From Symsagittifera roscoffensis (Eukaryota; Xenacoelomorpha; Acoela; Convolutidae): a DNA stretch of 64,000 nt. The notes beneath the pieces are model-generated. The model was not told the origin of the DNA. It worked only from the letters and a program-made list of their open reading frames with translations, and made no database searches. Positions 42,911 to 53,980 of the stretch are shown here, piece after piece. Position 1 is the first letter of the stretch; each line of letters starts with the position of its first letter. The translations under genes and the position numbers were made by a program. Location: the NCBI RefSeq assembly GCF_963678635.1, contig NC_087071.1:35143680-35207679 (forward strand). The letters run 5' to 3'.

Positions 42911-43438
42911 TTACTGAGGTTTACAATTATCAACCAACATAAAGTCTCGCAAAATTTGGGACAGTTCTTGGAAATCATTCATAGTATAGTTGACATAGGC
43001 AACTTGTTTCATTGCTTCATTCTCTTTGCAGTGCAGAGTCGAATTTGAATGAGAGGCGGCTTGTTCACATTGTAATTCTTGAGTGTGACACATGCTGTAT
43101 GCTGCTATTTTATATATTCTATTACACATATCGAGCTCCTGATCCATAGTTGATTCTTTGCCAGATTTAGCTTCATATATGGGTACGAGTCCAAAATTTT
43201 CAACATCGTGGATAATAGTATTCCGGATTGCCCATAATGCGTCTCCTTCTTTTTCACTAAGATACCCTTGTTTGGATTTTTCAAATTATCCCAAGTCATT
43301 AGTTTTTAATAGTTGAAAGCAGGTTTAAAGTAAATTTTCCACTTGTATTTTTTTTTGGAACCAAACAAATCTCCCAATTCTTGTTTGATTTTTTGAGAAT
43401 TCAATATAATTGGGACTAGTGTCCTTTCTTGAATACAT
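42911..43438 (-). pseudogene. OrfC, locus 2, 175 codons with two stops
   Basis: ATG at 43438, stop at 42911-42913, one frame except for two internal TAA codons and a short shifted segment after residue 25. Order: basic Ser/Asn-rich head (MYSRKDTSPNYIEFSKNQT), KQGYLSEKEGDALWAIRNTI, IIHDVENFGLVPIYEAKSGK, then a Cys/His-bearing middle (NRIYKIAAYSMCHTQELQC, HCKENEA) and a hydrophobic-acidic tail (NDFQELSQILRDFMLVDN). The copy at 23530-24028 conserves these pieces at protein level. It is divergent from OrfD, with about 240 bp between. Function unknown; a small structural or DNA-binding role would suit the basic head but is only a guess. Confidence 0.6.
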
Positions 43439-43683
43439 TTTTGAAGAAGACACTGATCAGATGAACAAAAATGAGAAAAAGGATTGTAAATTCAATTGAA
43501 AAAGTAAGTAAATAGTATGACTCATCATGATTTCCATATGTGGAAATAATACCAATTGTGGAATGTTTTGTATGAAATTTCCCTACATCGAAAGTGCGTC
43601 CCAACTTTAATTCAAATTACAGTAAAAAATTGCTATTTATTTTTGTTACCAACAACTTTTACGAAAAATACATAGAAACCTAA

Positions 43684-44214
43684 GATTATTGTGTGTTTAC
43701 TTACAAAAATTTATGTTGTTTGGAGAATTGTAAGTTCCAATTGGTTTTAATAGGAACATCTTTTAGCCAAATGTTGCAGAGATTAGACAAATATATTTAC
43801 AAATATATATATCAAGAAATTGACTGTCTTTACACTTTGTTCAAAAACAGATTTCAATCAAGTATTGTTGCATCAAGCGGAGAAGTATTCATTCAGCTTA
43901 GTCGAGCAGGTCAACGTAACTCACGATGGATAGGAGCCGAAAACATACCTAGTATTGCGAAGAAAAGACTAATTCTGAAAAAATTCAATATACCTTATCT
44001 AAGTTCTAATCAAAAACTTGCTTCCACACAAATTCATGTTTCGGCGTTTCTGGAAAGAATTCGAAAAGTTCAAAAGTAAAAAAATGAGTCTGATTTGTTG
44101 AAGATGATTGATTGTTTTATTGATTATCATGGTCATGTGCATAGTGATTACGTAAGTTTTGTGATAAAACAATCAACTGTCTCACAATGTTTTATTAGTA
44201 GTTTACCCGGATAA
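43684..44214 (+). pseudogene. OrfD, locus 2, best-preserved element gene
   Basis: Open from 43684 to a TAA at 44077-44079 (about 130 codons), then in the same frame to a second stop at 44212-44214. Pieces: LENCKFQLVLIGTSFSQML, DCLYTLFKNRFQSSIV, GEVFIQLSRAGQRNSRWIG, a basic part ending RKVQK, and after the stop SDLLKMIDCFIDYHGHVHSD. The piece beyond the stop matches locus 1 (FDCLIDGFGFVNCDHVNF), so the ancestral protein ran through and the TAA is a lesion. No ATG near the beginning; the start or a first exon is lost or spliced. Convergent with OrfG, 60 bp away. No known family recognised. Confidence 0.6.
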
Positions 44215-44273
44215 GTCTTTAAAAACTAAGCTTTGGTTCGGGAATCTTAATTCAAATGAGAAGAAAATGAAAA

Positions 44274-44796
44274 TTACAAACAAATGAGAAACTTGAAAAA
44301 ATGTGTTGAAAGACAAAAAATGAGGTAATTCTCGAGTTCGTTGTCACTTTCTTCTTCATTCACCACACCATGTTTTCTTCTCAACAGAGCTAAATATTCC
44401 TTTTGAACTTCCAATTTTTCTTTCATGAACCTTCTATCAGGAACTGTTTCAATTTTTGGCCGATCATGTAGGGAAACTCTTAAGGAACTGAAACACTACT
44501 TCCGATCTCTGTAGATGTCAAATGCAACCATTTCTTCATAAAATTTCATTTGTAGTAAATGTTCACTTGTAGGCAAATGACTTTTTTCTGTATCCCAGAT
44601 CCAAATTTTCATCAAATTAAATTTCATTTGAATCATATGAAAACTCGTATTTTTTTCTCGAAGGTGACTTAGACATAGTCAATTCTTTTCTAAATTCATT
44701 AAATCTTTTCATCTCGAGTTCTCTCCATTCTGAAAAATCTATGATAATTTGCTGACTAGCCTGGGAGATTTTTTTTAAAATTGAGAATTTTGACAT
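44274..44796 (-). pseudogene. OrfG, helical charged protein, about 170 codons
   Basis: From an ATG at 44796: MSKFSILKKISQASQQIII, SEWRELEMKRFNEFRKEL and a basic segment, to a stop at 44617. In an overlapping second frame the protein-like reading continues with MKIWIWDTEKSHLPTSEHL and MKFYEEMVAFDIYRDRK, then a TAG, then DRPKIETVPDRRFMKEKL and an acidic tail NEEESDNELENY, ending at 44274-44276. One frameshift near 44640 and one stop therefore separate it from an intact gene. Predicted mostly helical, with heptad-like leucines. No copy in locus 1. Function unknown. Confidence 0.55.
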
Positions 44797-45115
44797 TTTT
44801 GGTATGAATTTCAAACTGGACGCGGTAACTCACTCGTTCAATTGTGATTGGTTTCAACTTCTGAGAAAGAGTTCAGTTTTTTTTAAAATAAATTTTACTC
44901 ATATTGATAGAAAGAAATGAACTTTAAGACATTTTCAAACAAATGAAATTTGCTAACATTCTCTGAAAATATCTGAATTGATTCAAAAATTTTGCAATTT
45001 TTGGTTGAATTTAATTATTTATAAAGGGTTTTGTAGAATATGAAAGGTTTGTTGTCCTGAAAATAATTTTGAAAAGTCTTTTAAAAAGGAAGAAATTCCT
45101 TGAAAATTATCTTTA

Positions 45116-45235
45116 TTAATCAAAGTTTGTTTGAGTATCTTTGTTTTGATTTAAAAAACTCTCCCAAGTTTTTTCTTCAATCTCATCTCCTTCTGGAATT
45201 CTGATGGTTAAATTTTCATTGGATAATTCTAGAAT
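45116..45235 (-). pseudogene. OrfH, C-terminal fragment, 39 codons
   Basis: A minus frame with strongly protein-like composition (LTIRIPEGDEIEEKTWESFL, ending DTQTNFD and a stop at 45116-45118) but closed by a TGA just upstream. It is probably the last piece of another leftward gene of the element; the rest is decayed. Between OrfG and this fragment (44800-45115), and from 45240 to the minisatellite at 45705, I see nothing else. Confidence 0.35.
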
Positions 45236-45704
45236 TCAGAAGATTCAGAATAATCTAGAAGTTAATGTATAATGACTTTTTATAAAATTCGATAATTTAT
45301 TCTGCAGATTCTAAGAATTAGAAAACTTAGAAGTTAATGAAAAATGACGTCAATTTCTCTGGTGGAAATATTATACATCTTTTACTGTTCTATAAAAGTT
45401 GAAATGTAATGACTCATTTTCTCAGGTGAAATTACTTTTTAGTGCCTAAATTATTCAAAAGACAACTTCTTAGCTCTTTGGAATACCAGGTCAGACCCTC
45501 GGGTTGGCTTTTCTGAAACATTTTATCCTATGATAATTGAATAATTATTGTACTAAGAATCTTGTCGAAAATATTTGTTTCCAGCTTGAACAGTTTTTAA
45601 ACTATAAATCTATTTAGTTTTTATTAAGTGTGCCAAAAAGTTTTTTGCAAATTGTAAAAAACGTAATGAATATTTCACGAGTGTGCAAAAAAATCGAAGA
45701 GTTT

Positions 45705-48030
45705 TTGATAAATTTTATGTTTTTTCTTGGTTTTTATATGCAAAATTCTAACTTTTTTCCTTAAATGAATAAGTGAAAAATTGATAATTTTAATCGCTAT
45801 TCATATGCTAATACATTGGTTTTCTATTGTTTCTATTCAACAGACATGAAAAAATTAATTTTCTAAGAGACTAAATTTAGAAAAAAAAATCATAAAGATT
45901 AATAATTAACTGTGCAAGGAAAATTGTAATGATTTATTTCGGCAAGATGCAAAAAAATAGTTTTATTTTTTCTTCAAAATGCGAAATTCATTTCACTCAG
46001 AAAACGAAAAGTCTTTCAATTTTTTCAGCAGTTGGTGAAAAGGGTTTTTTTGTTTTCCAACCGTTTGTGAGAAGTGTTGCACTTTTTTCCTACAAATGCG
46101 AAAAGTGTTTCGCTTCCTAAAACAAAATTCGAAAAATAATTCACCTTTTTCGGCAACATGCGAAAAGTTTTTCAACTTTTTCAAACAAAATGCGAAAAGT
46201 GCTTCACTTTTTTCGACAAACTTGGAAAAGTGTTTCATTTTTTTTAAAAACTTCAAAAAGTGTTTCATTTTTTTGACAAGATGCAAAAATTGTTTCGCTT
46301 TTGAAAACAAAATGCAAAAAAAGACCATCAGGTAGTTTTTACTTGTGTACAAATTTTTCATTACTTTTTTCTATAGCATTTGTGAAAAATCAATCAAGTT
46401 TCTTACAGTGCGCGAGTTTCGAGCACTGAATTAAGTTCGAATTGTTTTTCAATATTTTGATAATATTTATTTTTTTTATCAGCAAGATTTTTTGATAAAT
46501 TTTGTTTTTTCTTGGTTTTAATATGCAAATTCTAACTTTATTCCTTATATGATTAATTGAAAATTTGATGATTTTCATCGCTATTCATTTGCTAATACAT
46601 TGGTTTTCTATTGTTTCTGATCAACAGACATGAAAAAATTAGTTTTCTAAGAGACTAAATTTAGAAAAAAAACTCATAAAGATTAATAACTAACTGTGCA
46701 AGGAAAATTGTAATGATTTATTTCAGCAAGATGCAAAAAAAGTGTTTCATTTTTTCTTCAAAATGCGAAATTCATTTCACTCAGAATACGAAAAGTCTTT
46801 CAATTTTTTCAGCAAATTGTGTAAAGGGTTTTTTGTTTTCCAACCGTTTGTGAGAAGTGTTGCACTTTTTTCCTTCAAATGCGAAAAGTGTTTCACTTCC
46901 TAAAACAAATTTCGAAAAATAATTCACCTTTTTCGGCAACATGCGAAAAGTGTTTCAACTTTTTCAATTAAAATGCGAAATGTGCTTCACTTTTTTCGAC
47001 AAACTTCGAAAAGTGTTGCATTTTTTTGACAAACTTCGAAAAGTGTTTCATTTTTTTGACAAGATGCAAAAATTGTTTCGCTTTTGAAAACAAAATGCAA
47101 AAAAACCATCAGGTAGTTTTTACTTGTGTACAAAATTTTTATTACTTTTTTTTCTATAGCATTTGTGCAAAAATCAATCAAGTTTCTTACAGTGCGCGAG
47201 TTTGGAGCACTGAATTAAGTTCGAACTGTTTTTCAGTATTTTGATAATATTTATTTTTTTTATCAGCAAGATTTTTTGATAAATTTAGTTTTTTCTTGGT
47301 TTTTATATGCAAAATTCCAATTTTATTCCTTATATGATTAAGTGAAAATTTGATGATTTTCATCGCTATTCATATGCTAATACATTGGTTTTCTATTGTT
47401 TCTGATCAACAGACATGAATAATTTAGTTTTCTAAGAGACTAAATTTAGAAAAAAAACTCATAAAGATTAATAACTAACTGTGCAAGGAAAATTGTAATG
47501 ATTTATTTCGTCAAGATGCAAAAAAAGTGTTTCATTTTTTCTTCAAAATGCGAAATTCATTTCACTTAGAATACGAAAAATCTTTCAATTTTTTCAGCAA
47601 ATTGTGAAAAGGGTTTTTTTGTTTTCCAACGGTTCGTGAGAAGTGTTGCACTTTTTTCCTACAAATGCGAAAATTGTTTCGCTTCCTAAAACAAAATTCG
47701 AAAAGTGTTTCACCTTTTTCGGTATCATGCGAAAAGTGTTTCAACTTTTTCAAACAAAATGCGAAAAGTGTTTCTTTTTTTTCGACAAACTTCGAAAAGT
47801 GTTTCATTTTTTTTGACAAACTTTCAAAAGTGTTTCATTTTTTTGACAAGATGCGAAAATTGTTTCGCTTTTGAAAACAAAAAGCAAAAAAAACCATCAG
47901 GTAGTTTTTACTTGTGTACAAAATTTTTTACTTTTTTTTCTATAGCATTTGTGCAAAAATCAATCAAGTTTCTTACAGTGCGCGAGTTTGGAGCACTGAA
48001 TTAAGTTCGAATTGTTTTTTAATAGTTTAC
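45705..48030. repeat. 785-bp higher-order repeat, three tandem copies, with nested 32-bp minisatellite
   Basis: AACTGTGCAAGGAAAATTG recurs at about 45909, 46694 and 47479; the blocks before and after it repeat in step. Each copy ends in roughly ten units of about 32 bp (GCGAAAAGTGTTTCA followed by a T run and CGACAAAAT). Within units TTTTCG and CGAAAA form small inverted repeats. Long frames on both strands are artefacts of the stop-poor period. Collinear with the smaller arrays at 25.4 and 28.5 kb. Confidence 0.9.
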
Positions 48031-48132
48031 CCTGAACTTCTCATCTACTCTCATAGTTAAAATGAAACTGAAGAAATCATTTAATTACAAAGAACGAAAT
48101 TAATGTCAAACAACAATTATTTACAAAAAAAT

Positions 48133-48555
48133 TCAATCGAAGAGCTGTCGAGAGTTCTGGAGGTTCTCTATAGAACACAGAGTGGAGTTGTCATGGTTTC
48201 CGAGAGCCCCTCATCTTCATCTATTGTGATGGGGTTTTCGGCTGATCCTGCATCCTACCAAGGAAAGAAGAAAACGTCGAATGTCAGGAGTGTCGAAGTA
48301 GTTCATTCCCACGTGCTCAACCACTTCCTCCGTCATTTGCATTTCTCCAAGTTGAATATCTGTCATGGTTACTGGCATCATATGATGTTCGTTGAAATGC
48401 CTTAGCATCACTTCCACCATATGCTAGACTTGGATTGGGATGACCATTCGTTCCAGAAATACTCAAGAGATTGTTTCTCGCACTTGAATTTGTACTAGAT
48501 CAGGCGAAAACTCTACAGAGTACATGAGGTTGCTGTTTTGCACTGAGAAGATCAT
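48133..48555 (-). pseudogene. OrfA, locus 2 (with candidate start)
   Basis: From an ATG at 48555 the minus strand reads MIFSVQNSNLMYSVEFSPDL, then after one stop RMVIPIQV, another stop, then HMVEVMLRHFNEHHMMPVT, MTDIQLGEMQMTEEVVEHVG and MNYFDTPDIRRF. The C-terminus (LRSIENLxNSRQLFD-like) is in another frame, with its stop at 48133-48135. It aligns along its length with copies 1a and 1b but is more distant (about half the residues), so locus 2 and locus 1 separated long ago. It sits directly left of the CCAAT array, its likely promoter. Function unknown. Confidence 0.55.
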
Positions 48556-48749
48556 TTTGAGCAATAAATTGAGTAAAAGAGTAAAAACAAGTTTGATTTA
48601 GAGCTGAGAGAGGGGGTAGCTGACGGTAGATCAGTTGAAATTAAAGTATTTAGAGCTGAGAGAGGAGGTATTTGACGGTAGTTTAGTAGAAAATAAAATG
48701 ATTTTCAGTTAGGAGTGAGGGTACCTTGAACTCGAATGTGTGGGTTTAA

Positions 48750-48946
48750 CCAATCAGACTTGGTTTTCCATGTTTGGTCTCTAGTCGTGTCCAATCACAT
48801 TTCAGCTTCCTTTAATTGAATTTGTACATAAAAGTCGTATCCAATCGGAAACAAAGTTGCATTTTAGGTGCTTTTTACACATTGTCGGTTCCAATCACAA
48901 AAATGTTCATTTTTGTTGTAGTTGTCGTATCAAATCAGAGGACCAT
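48750..48946. promoter_or_regulatory. CCAAT array with 50-bp phase, locus 2
   Basis: CCAATC at 48750, 48791, 48841 and 48891, and a CAAATC variant at 48941. The last four are exactly 50 bp apart. Each is embedded in GTCGTxTCCAATCxxAAA-like context, so these are tandem 50-bp units. Lies upstream of OrfA (leftward). NF-Y-type binding and promoter role are inferred from the core only. Confidence 0.45.
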
Positions 48947-49331
48947 TTTAAGGACTTACATCTTCCAAATAAATAAACTTATACCAAAGCAATCGAAAAA
49001 TAAATGACCAAAAGATATTTGCTGTAAAAAAATTGCCGATATAAATAACAAAAGAAAGAAAATTAGAACAAGTAGTGTTTCCAAAGTTTTTTTCATCATC
49101 TTAGTAAAATTTTTTGTATGAAATCAATGCGAAAATTCTGATTTTCGAGTAAAGAGTCAATTTTTTTCAATTTTGATGTTAATTTGAGAAGATAACTCAA
49201 AGTTGATGGTTCAAGCAGGATTTTGAGCTTTGAATAAAGAAGTGAAATAAAGAAATGAAGGAATAAAGAACTTTGCTGGGGATTTTTACAAATTTGGGTA
49301 TCAGATAGGGAATAAAAGTGTCGTTGATATA

Positions 49332-49646
49332 TTATCGTACGACTTTTTGTTTAATTTTGAATTCTCGAGAATAAATAAAACTCCTTTCCGTGAGGTTTAA
49401 TTCAGCCGTAAGTTTAAAGCTTTGATACGCAATATGTAGAACAAAAGTTAACTCTTTGAGTGAGTAAGTTTCTCTAAAGAGACCTTTACTTAGTCGGATA
49501 ACTCTAATTTGTACAATATAAACGTCCAAAAAATTATGAAAAAAGTAAGAGTCAACATCTATTTCATCAATAAGAAAGTCGATTGGAAATTTTTCTTTTT
49601 TCGTGTAATGTAAGTCGAGAAAATTCGAATGTTTTTCGTTTGACAT
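49332..49646 (-). CDS. OrfB, unbroken 104-aa frame, family unknown
   Basis: ATG at 49646, stop at 49332, no internal stop. Begins MSNEKHSNFLDLHYTKKEKF; the centre is hydrophobic and aromatic (VDSYFFHNFLDVYIVQIRVI). The second half (RLSKGLFRETYSLKELTFVL, HIAYQSFKLTAEL) matches the relics at 27040-27260 and 30350-30580, where RLSEGYLAKLT and KELTFDPHIAHQSSKL are in separate frames. This is the only copy without lesions, so it may be the best remaining clue to the gene. Leftward, between the CCAAT array and the ATTGG array at the arm edge. Function unknown. Confidence 0.5.
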   Translation of the reverse strand: MSNEKHSNFLDLHYTKKEKFPIDFLIDEIDVDSYFFHNFLDVYIVQIRVIRLSKGLFRETYSLKELTFVLHIAYQSFKLTAELNLTERSFIYSREFKIKQKVVR

Positions 49647-49699
49647 TTATCAAATAATGATTAAGATTTTTTAAAACGATAATCAGTTCACTTTTAGAA

Positions 49700-50215
49700 A
49701 ATGCTGGTTTCTGATTGGTTGATTTTGAACAAACAGTGTTACTAAAAGCATGCTCAATTCTGATTGGTTGGACTCGAATTGAGTACCAAAACTTGAAATG
49801 AATATCAAAAAGTTAATATAAAGCAAACAAGAAATCTCATTTGTCTCACTTTGGTGTGAAATGTATGTGATATTTATGTTAGAAAAAATCAATAAAATTG
49901 ATTGATTCGGAGGTTTCATGAACATAATTTTGTACTGATCTACAAAGTATTTTAAAATCTGTGAATACTTCATGCTGATTGGTGATTACTACAAATACTA
50001 CCTGTGAAGGAAGGCTCGATTGTTTGATATCAAAATTGTTGAAAATTCTATGAGAAGTAGAGCTTGTTTCTCATTGGTTGACATTAAACTTGGTGAAAAT
50101 GCCATGATCATTGAAGCTCGATTCTGATTGCTTGATAGCAAAACTTTTGAAAACTCCATGGTTAGATTGGATGATATTTTTTCAGCTAGGCTAAAAAGCA
50201 TATCCATTCTGATTT
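49700..50215. promoter_or_regulatory. ATTGG array at the arm edge
   Basis: CTGATTGGTTG-type units: ATTGG at 49714, 49763, 49978, 50073 and 50166, with ATTGT at 50019 and ATTGC at 50127 as variants. Spacings near 49 or 54 bp occur repeatedly. This is the CCAAT core in the other orientation, i.e. facing the rightward zinc-finger start at 50356. Left arm (41520-41800) and third arm (58604-58770) carry inverted and direct copies. Minus-strand frames here (49683-49973, 49998-50207) follow the repeats and are not called. Confidence 0.45.
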
Positions 50216-50355
50216 TCTTTCACGTTAAAAGCAATTGATTAAAATTTGACACAACTGTTTTTTATCTTTATTCACTTTTGAGGCTATTAAACTCTTCTTT
50301 TCTAAAAATTTGGGACATTATAAATTTTCCACTTTCTCTTTCTTTACTTTTTGAG

Positions 50356-50530
50356 ATGCCGTCACTGAATAGAAACGAAACAGTTGCATGGCTTGAATGG
50401 GCAGAGAATACACACGACGTAAAGATGCGACAAGACATCGTAAGCACTGTGGCGTTTAAAAGTGTTCCAATTTTCATTTTTATACATATAGCAGCGAGGA
50501 ACTCACTAATCATACCAAAAAACAACAAGC
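50356..50530 (+). pseudogene. Two-finger zinc module relic, right arm
   Basis: ATG at 50356: MPSLNRNETVAWLEW, then a one-base loss and a CAC insertion-like change shift the frame. The finger part (DATRHRKHCG, then a stop, then KCSNFHFYTYSSEELTNH) is readable in pieces. It lies where the polymerase start lies in locus 1, to the right of OrfB and rightward. The polymerase body does not follow. Confidence 0.5.
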
Positions 50531-51069
50531 ATTCTTCTTATCATCATAATGTTAAATTATGTGCTCAGCAGTCTCAAAATGCTTTTCAAGAGAGGGTAAA
50601 GTTAATATATTTTTATTAAAAACATAGGAGAAAATAGTTTGAATAAAAATTTTTATTGAATCTGAAAAGTCTATGCAGGTGTGATACATTTTAAAACTTT
50701 CTAGTAAAAAGATACAGTTTTTCCATCACAATTCTTGATCTGCCATTTTTTTTTATTTAAAGGGCCTGATTGATAATAAAACCAGCAACAATCGAGCTCA
50801 AACTGTCGTGAAACTTTCACTGGAATTCGATCCGAAAATATTTAATCTACAATAAAATCTCCATTGGCTGAGATTTTGATGCGATGAAATTGTAGTAAAA
50901 GTAGTTAACATGTGCTAATGAGTCCTTAAATTTTTGTTAAAATAATCTAAGAAACTGGATATTTATAAAACATTGACCAATTGAAAGGTTTACCTAGTCA
51001 CCATTTCAAAGTTTTCCTTATTCAGTGCTTGTAAAAGTATTCATAGAGTAGTGCGATTTTAAGCAGATA

Positions 51070-51294
51070 ATGGGGGTTGATTTATTCAAAACTATGGTTT
51101 TCTACTGTTTTTTGCCGATTTTAGAAAAGAAATTGATAACTGACCTAGAAAAGATAAAAAAATATATGTTTTTGCCGACTTTTGCAAACTTCAATTTAAT
51201 AATTTACAACATTCTCAACCAAAAATTTATATCAATATCGATATTCAGAATGGAAACATCAACATACAGTTATCAAGTTGAGAAAATCAATTGA
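51070..51294 (+). other. Arm frame of 74 codons, probably not a gene
   Basis: ATG at 51070 (MGVDLFKTMVFYCFLPILEK), repeated at 59656-59883 with an extra codon. The left arm does not keep the frame. The conservation equals that of the surrounding arm DNA, so I regard it as incidental. Confidence 0.2.
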
Positions 51295-53599
51295 AGTTTT
51301 TTAGCAAAGAATTAAGGGTACTAATTCTGCTTCGAGTTTTGAATGTTCTTTGAAATGGTACACTTTCCATTTGAAATTCAATTTTCAAGTAAACTAATGT
51401 TCAAATTGGATTAAGTTGGAAAATAGCAGATGAACCAGAAACTGAGAAAATACTAATTTGATATAGAAACTCAAATTGATTCATTAGGAGTTTGGAGATA
51501 ATTTTTTTAAAACTTGGATTATAAATTATATCTTGAGAAAAGACCTACATAAAAGTATAATTTTTGGAAATTTTTTTATCATTTGATATATTAGGAAAAT
51601 TTATAGGAAAAATCAGATGTTTTGAGGATATATTTTGCGAAGTAAACCCAGCTGCGACATCTTTACATGAAGCATAAATCAAAAAATTGCTTTCAAGATC
51701 TACATATCATTATTTTGGATAAAAAACAAACTTGATATAGAGAGATTCTTAGAGAAAATAATATAGAGCTTGCTGAAAATTTCTAAACAAACCGATACTT
51801 TAGCAGACCAGATGTAAGATCTCTTTTTTATATGAATTTTAACATGAGAAGTTTCAATCAGACACACAGTAAAGATTTTGTTCAGGTTTGCTTCAGTTTT
51901 TGTAGAAAATTTTGTAGAACTATAGAGTTTTTTTGCTTAATAAATTTGGCAAAATTTTTAAAATGTTACAGTTTGCATCTGTGTTTACGTTTCTAAATCA
52001 GCTTTTTTAAGAAGCGTTCTCTTAGAAGTATTTAGATGTTGCAGAAGTTAGGAGCTAGGCCCAATTGCATTTTTCTAGTTCCGAAGGTTTTTAGATTATA
52101 AACAATCCAGCTGCTCTTAATTTGTTCTAAAAACTCAACGTAAAAATACAGCTTTATTTTTTCAATTTTATCATGTACCATTGAGTGCTCTAACTAGCAC
52201 CGATGCTTTCTCACTGAGACTTTTTTGAGAAAATTTCGGACAAAAATCAAGAATAAAAAGCGATTTAATAAATACTTTGATTGAAAAGTGATAATTAATG
52301 TTGTCAAAGTTAAGTTTTTGCTGAATTATTTTACTGTAGCATCTGAACAAGGGAGCCTAAAGGAGAAAATGTACAAATTGCATGGTAATAATTAGACGTT
52401 ATCAGTTCTAATTTTATATCTGCCAGCAAAATGCTCTTTGAATTGATACTAGTTTCATAGAAAAAGAATACGGAAAAATTACTAAAACATTTTGTGTAGA
52501 AGAAACAAATAGATAATCATCAGTTTTGAAGAAGATTTTGTTGAATATCATAAAATCTAAGATACTTTTAAGAAAAATTTACCTCGTTTTTAAAGTTTTT
52601 TTGCGCTAAAATGTTGATTTTTCATCAACGATCTGAAAGTTATTATTATTATAATGTAACAACGTCTCAGAAGTTGTAATTTTTGTGCAAGTTGGGGTTA
52701 ATCTTTGAGAAAAATTGAGGAGGAGTTGGATCATGGAGTTTGATTTAGAAATTTCAATGAATATTGCTCTTATTGTTCAATTGAGTTGAGATTCCTAGTT
52801 GAATTCTCCTTGAATTGAACGAAAAACCAATTAATTACACAAATGAAAGATTAAAAAAGGAAAACTTTGAAAATAACGATTAGTTACACTAATTTCCCCG
52901 AGAAATCGGAAGTATCAAAAATGATTCAGCTAATATGAGCTTGATATGATCAGAACATTATATAAACCGCTTTTTAGCTAAAAATAGGGTAAACTTATTT
53001 CATTATTTTGAGAGAAAATTGTGGAAAAATCCATAATTTTATTAGAAGTTTTGTATCGCTGTCTCAACATGATGCCAATTAAAGTACAATTTGGGCCTAA
53101 CCTTAAACTCTATACTTACACTTTATATTTTTTTCAATCAGATCACAAGCAGCAAAAAACTAGCCAAAAGCTTGAGATTTTTGCATTTGTTTCCAAAAAC
53201 TTTGAAATTTTTGCAATTTTTTCTAAAAACTTGAAATTTTTGCAATTTTTTTCCAAAAATTTGAATTTTTTTTGAAGTTTCAGTAGGTTTCAGCAAAAAT
53301 TCAGCTAGTTTAAGAACTGCTTGAAAAAGTAAGATCATCTAATAAAATAGTTATTAGATATTAGGTCAAATTTAATAAAATCTTATCGTACTTTGAAGTT
53401 TTTTGAAAAAATTTTCATTTTTTTTAATGAAAATTCCAGGTTTTTGCACATCATATCATTGAATTACCATGAACCAGAAACAAAATACCTTCATTACACA
53501 ATCTAGAAGTAATAATCAAAAAGTACATCACGCGTATCGATATATTTGCGAAAAAACTAGACTTTTGCACTCCACACAAAATCCAAAAAAAATACCGTT

Positions 53600-53980
53600 T
53601 TTCTGACCATTCTCTGACCATCAAACTGAAACCTTACCATTCCCTATATTAATACATTGGGAAACTTATTCCCTGTGTCAATACAATGAATTTCTAACCA
53701 TTATACATAGGGATATCCATACACTATCCTATTACATGGGAAATCTAAACACTATCTTAAAACATGGTGAGATCGGGCTCCAAACATTTTTTCTGAAACT
53801 TACCATCTTACCATCTGAAACCTTACCGTTCCCTTTCTTAATGCATTGGGAAATCTATAGCCTATGTTAATACATAGGGTGCTGACCGGATACTCTATAG
53901 CCTATGTTAATACATGGGGGTCAGCACCCCCCCCCCCCCCCACCCCCGGGGCTGAACTGCTTCAACACATACTACTTAAA
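53600..53980. repeat. Subterminal TTAATACAT array and terminal-like end
   Basis: About eight copies of CTATxTTAATACATxGGG and its inverse in 380 bp, then GGGGGTCAGCACCCC, a run of about 15 C, and GGGCTGAACTGCTTCAACAC followed by ATACTACT. The last part resembles the right end of the 4912-5689 element (CTCCAACATCTACTACT). Arrays of this kind often bind a transposase; that is inference. Confidence 0.6.

Noticed and set aside
44152-44198. A perfect GTAAGT followed 47 bp later by TATTAG, looking like a minimal intron in OrfD
   Set aside because: Similarity to the locus 1 copy continues straight through the GTAAGT (DYVSF against DHVNF), so the sequence is coding, not intronic.
45191-45260. TTCTGGAATTC and TTCTAGAATTC strings resembling heat-shock elements
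   Set aside because: They overlap the OrfH coding fragment, and the spacing between them is not that of a heat-shock array.
49998-50207. Minus frame MDMLFSLAEKISSNLTMEFS and its relatives at 41509-41847 and 58430-58792
   Set aside because: The frame follows the 49-54-bp ATTGG repeat units. The two close copies share it only because they are recent duplicates, and the left-arm copy is open only in the opposite relation with different breaks.
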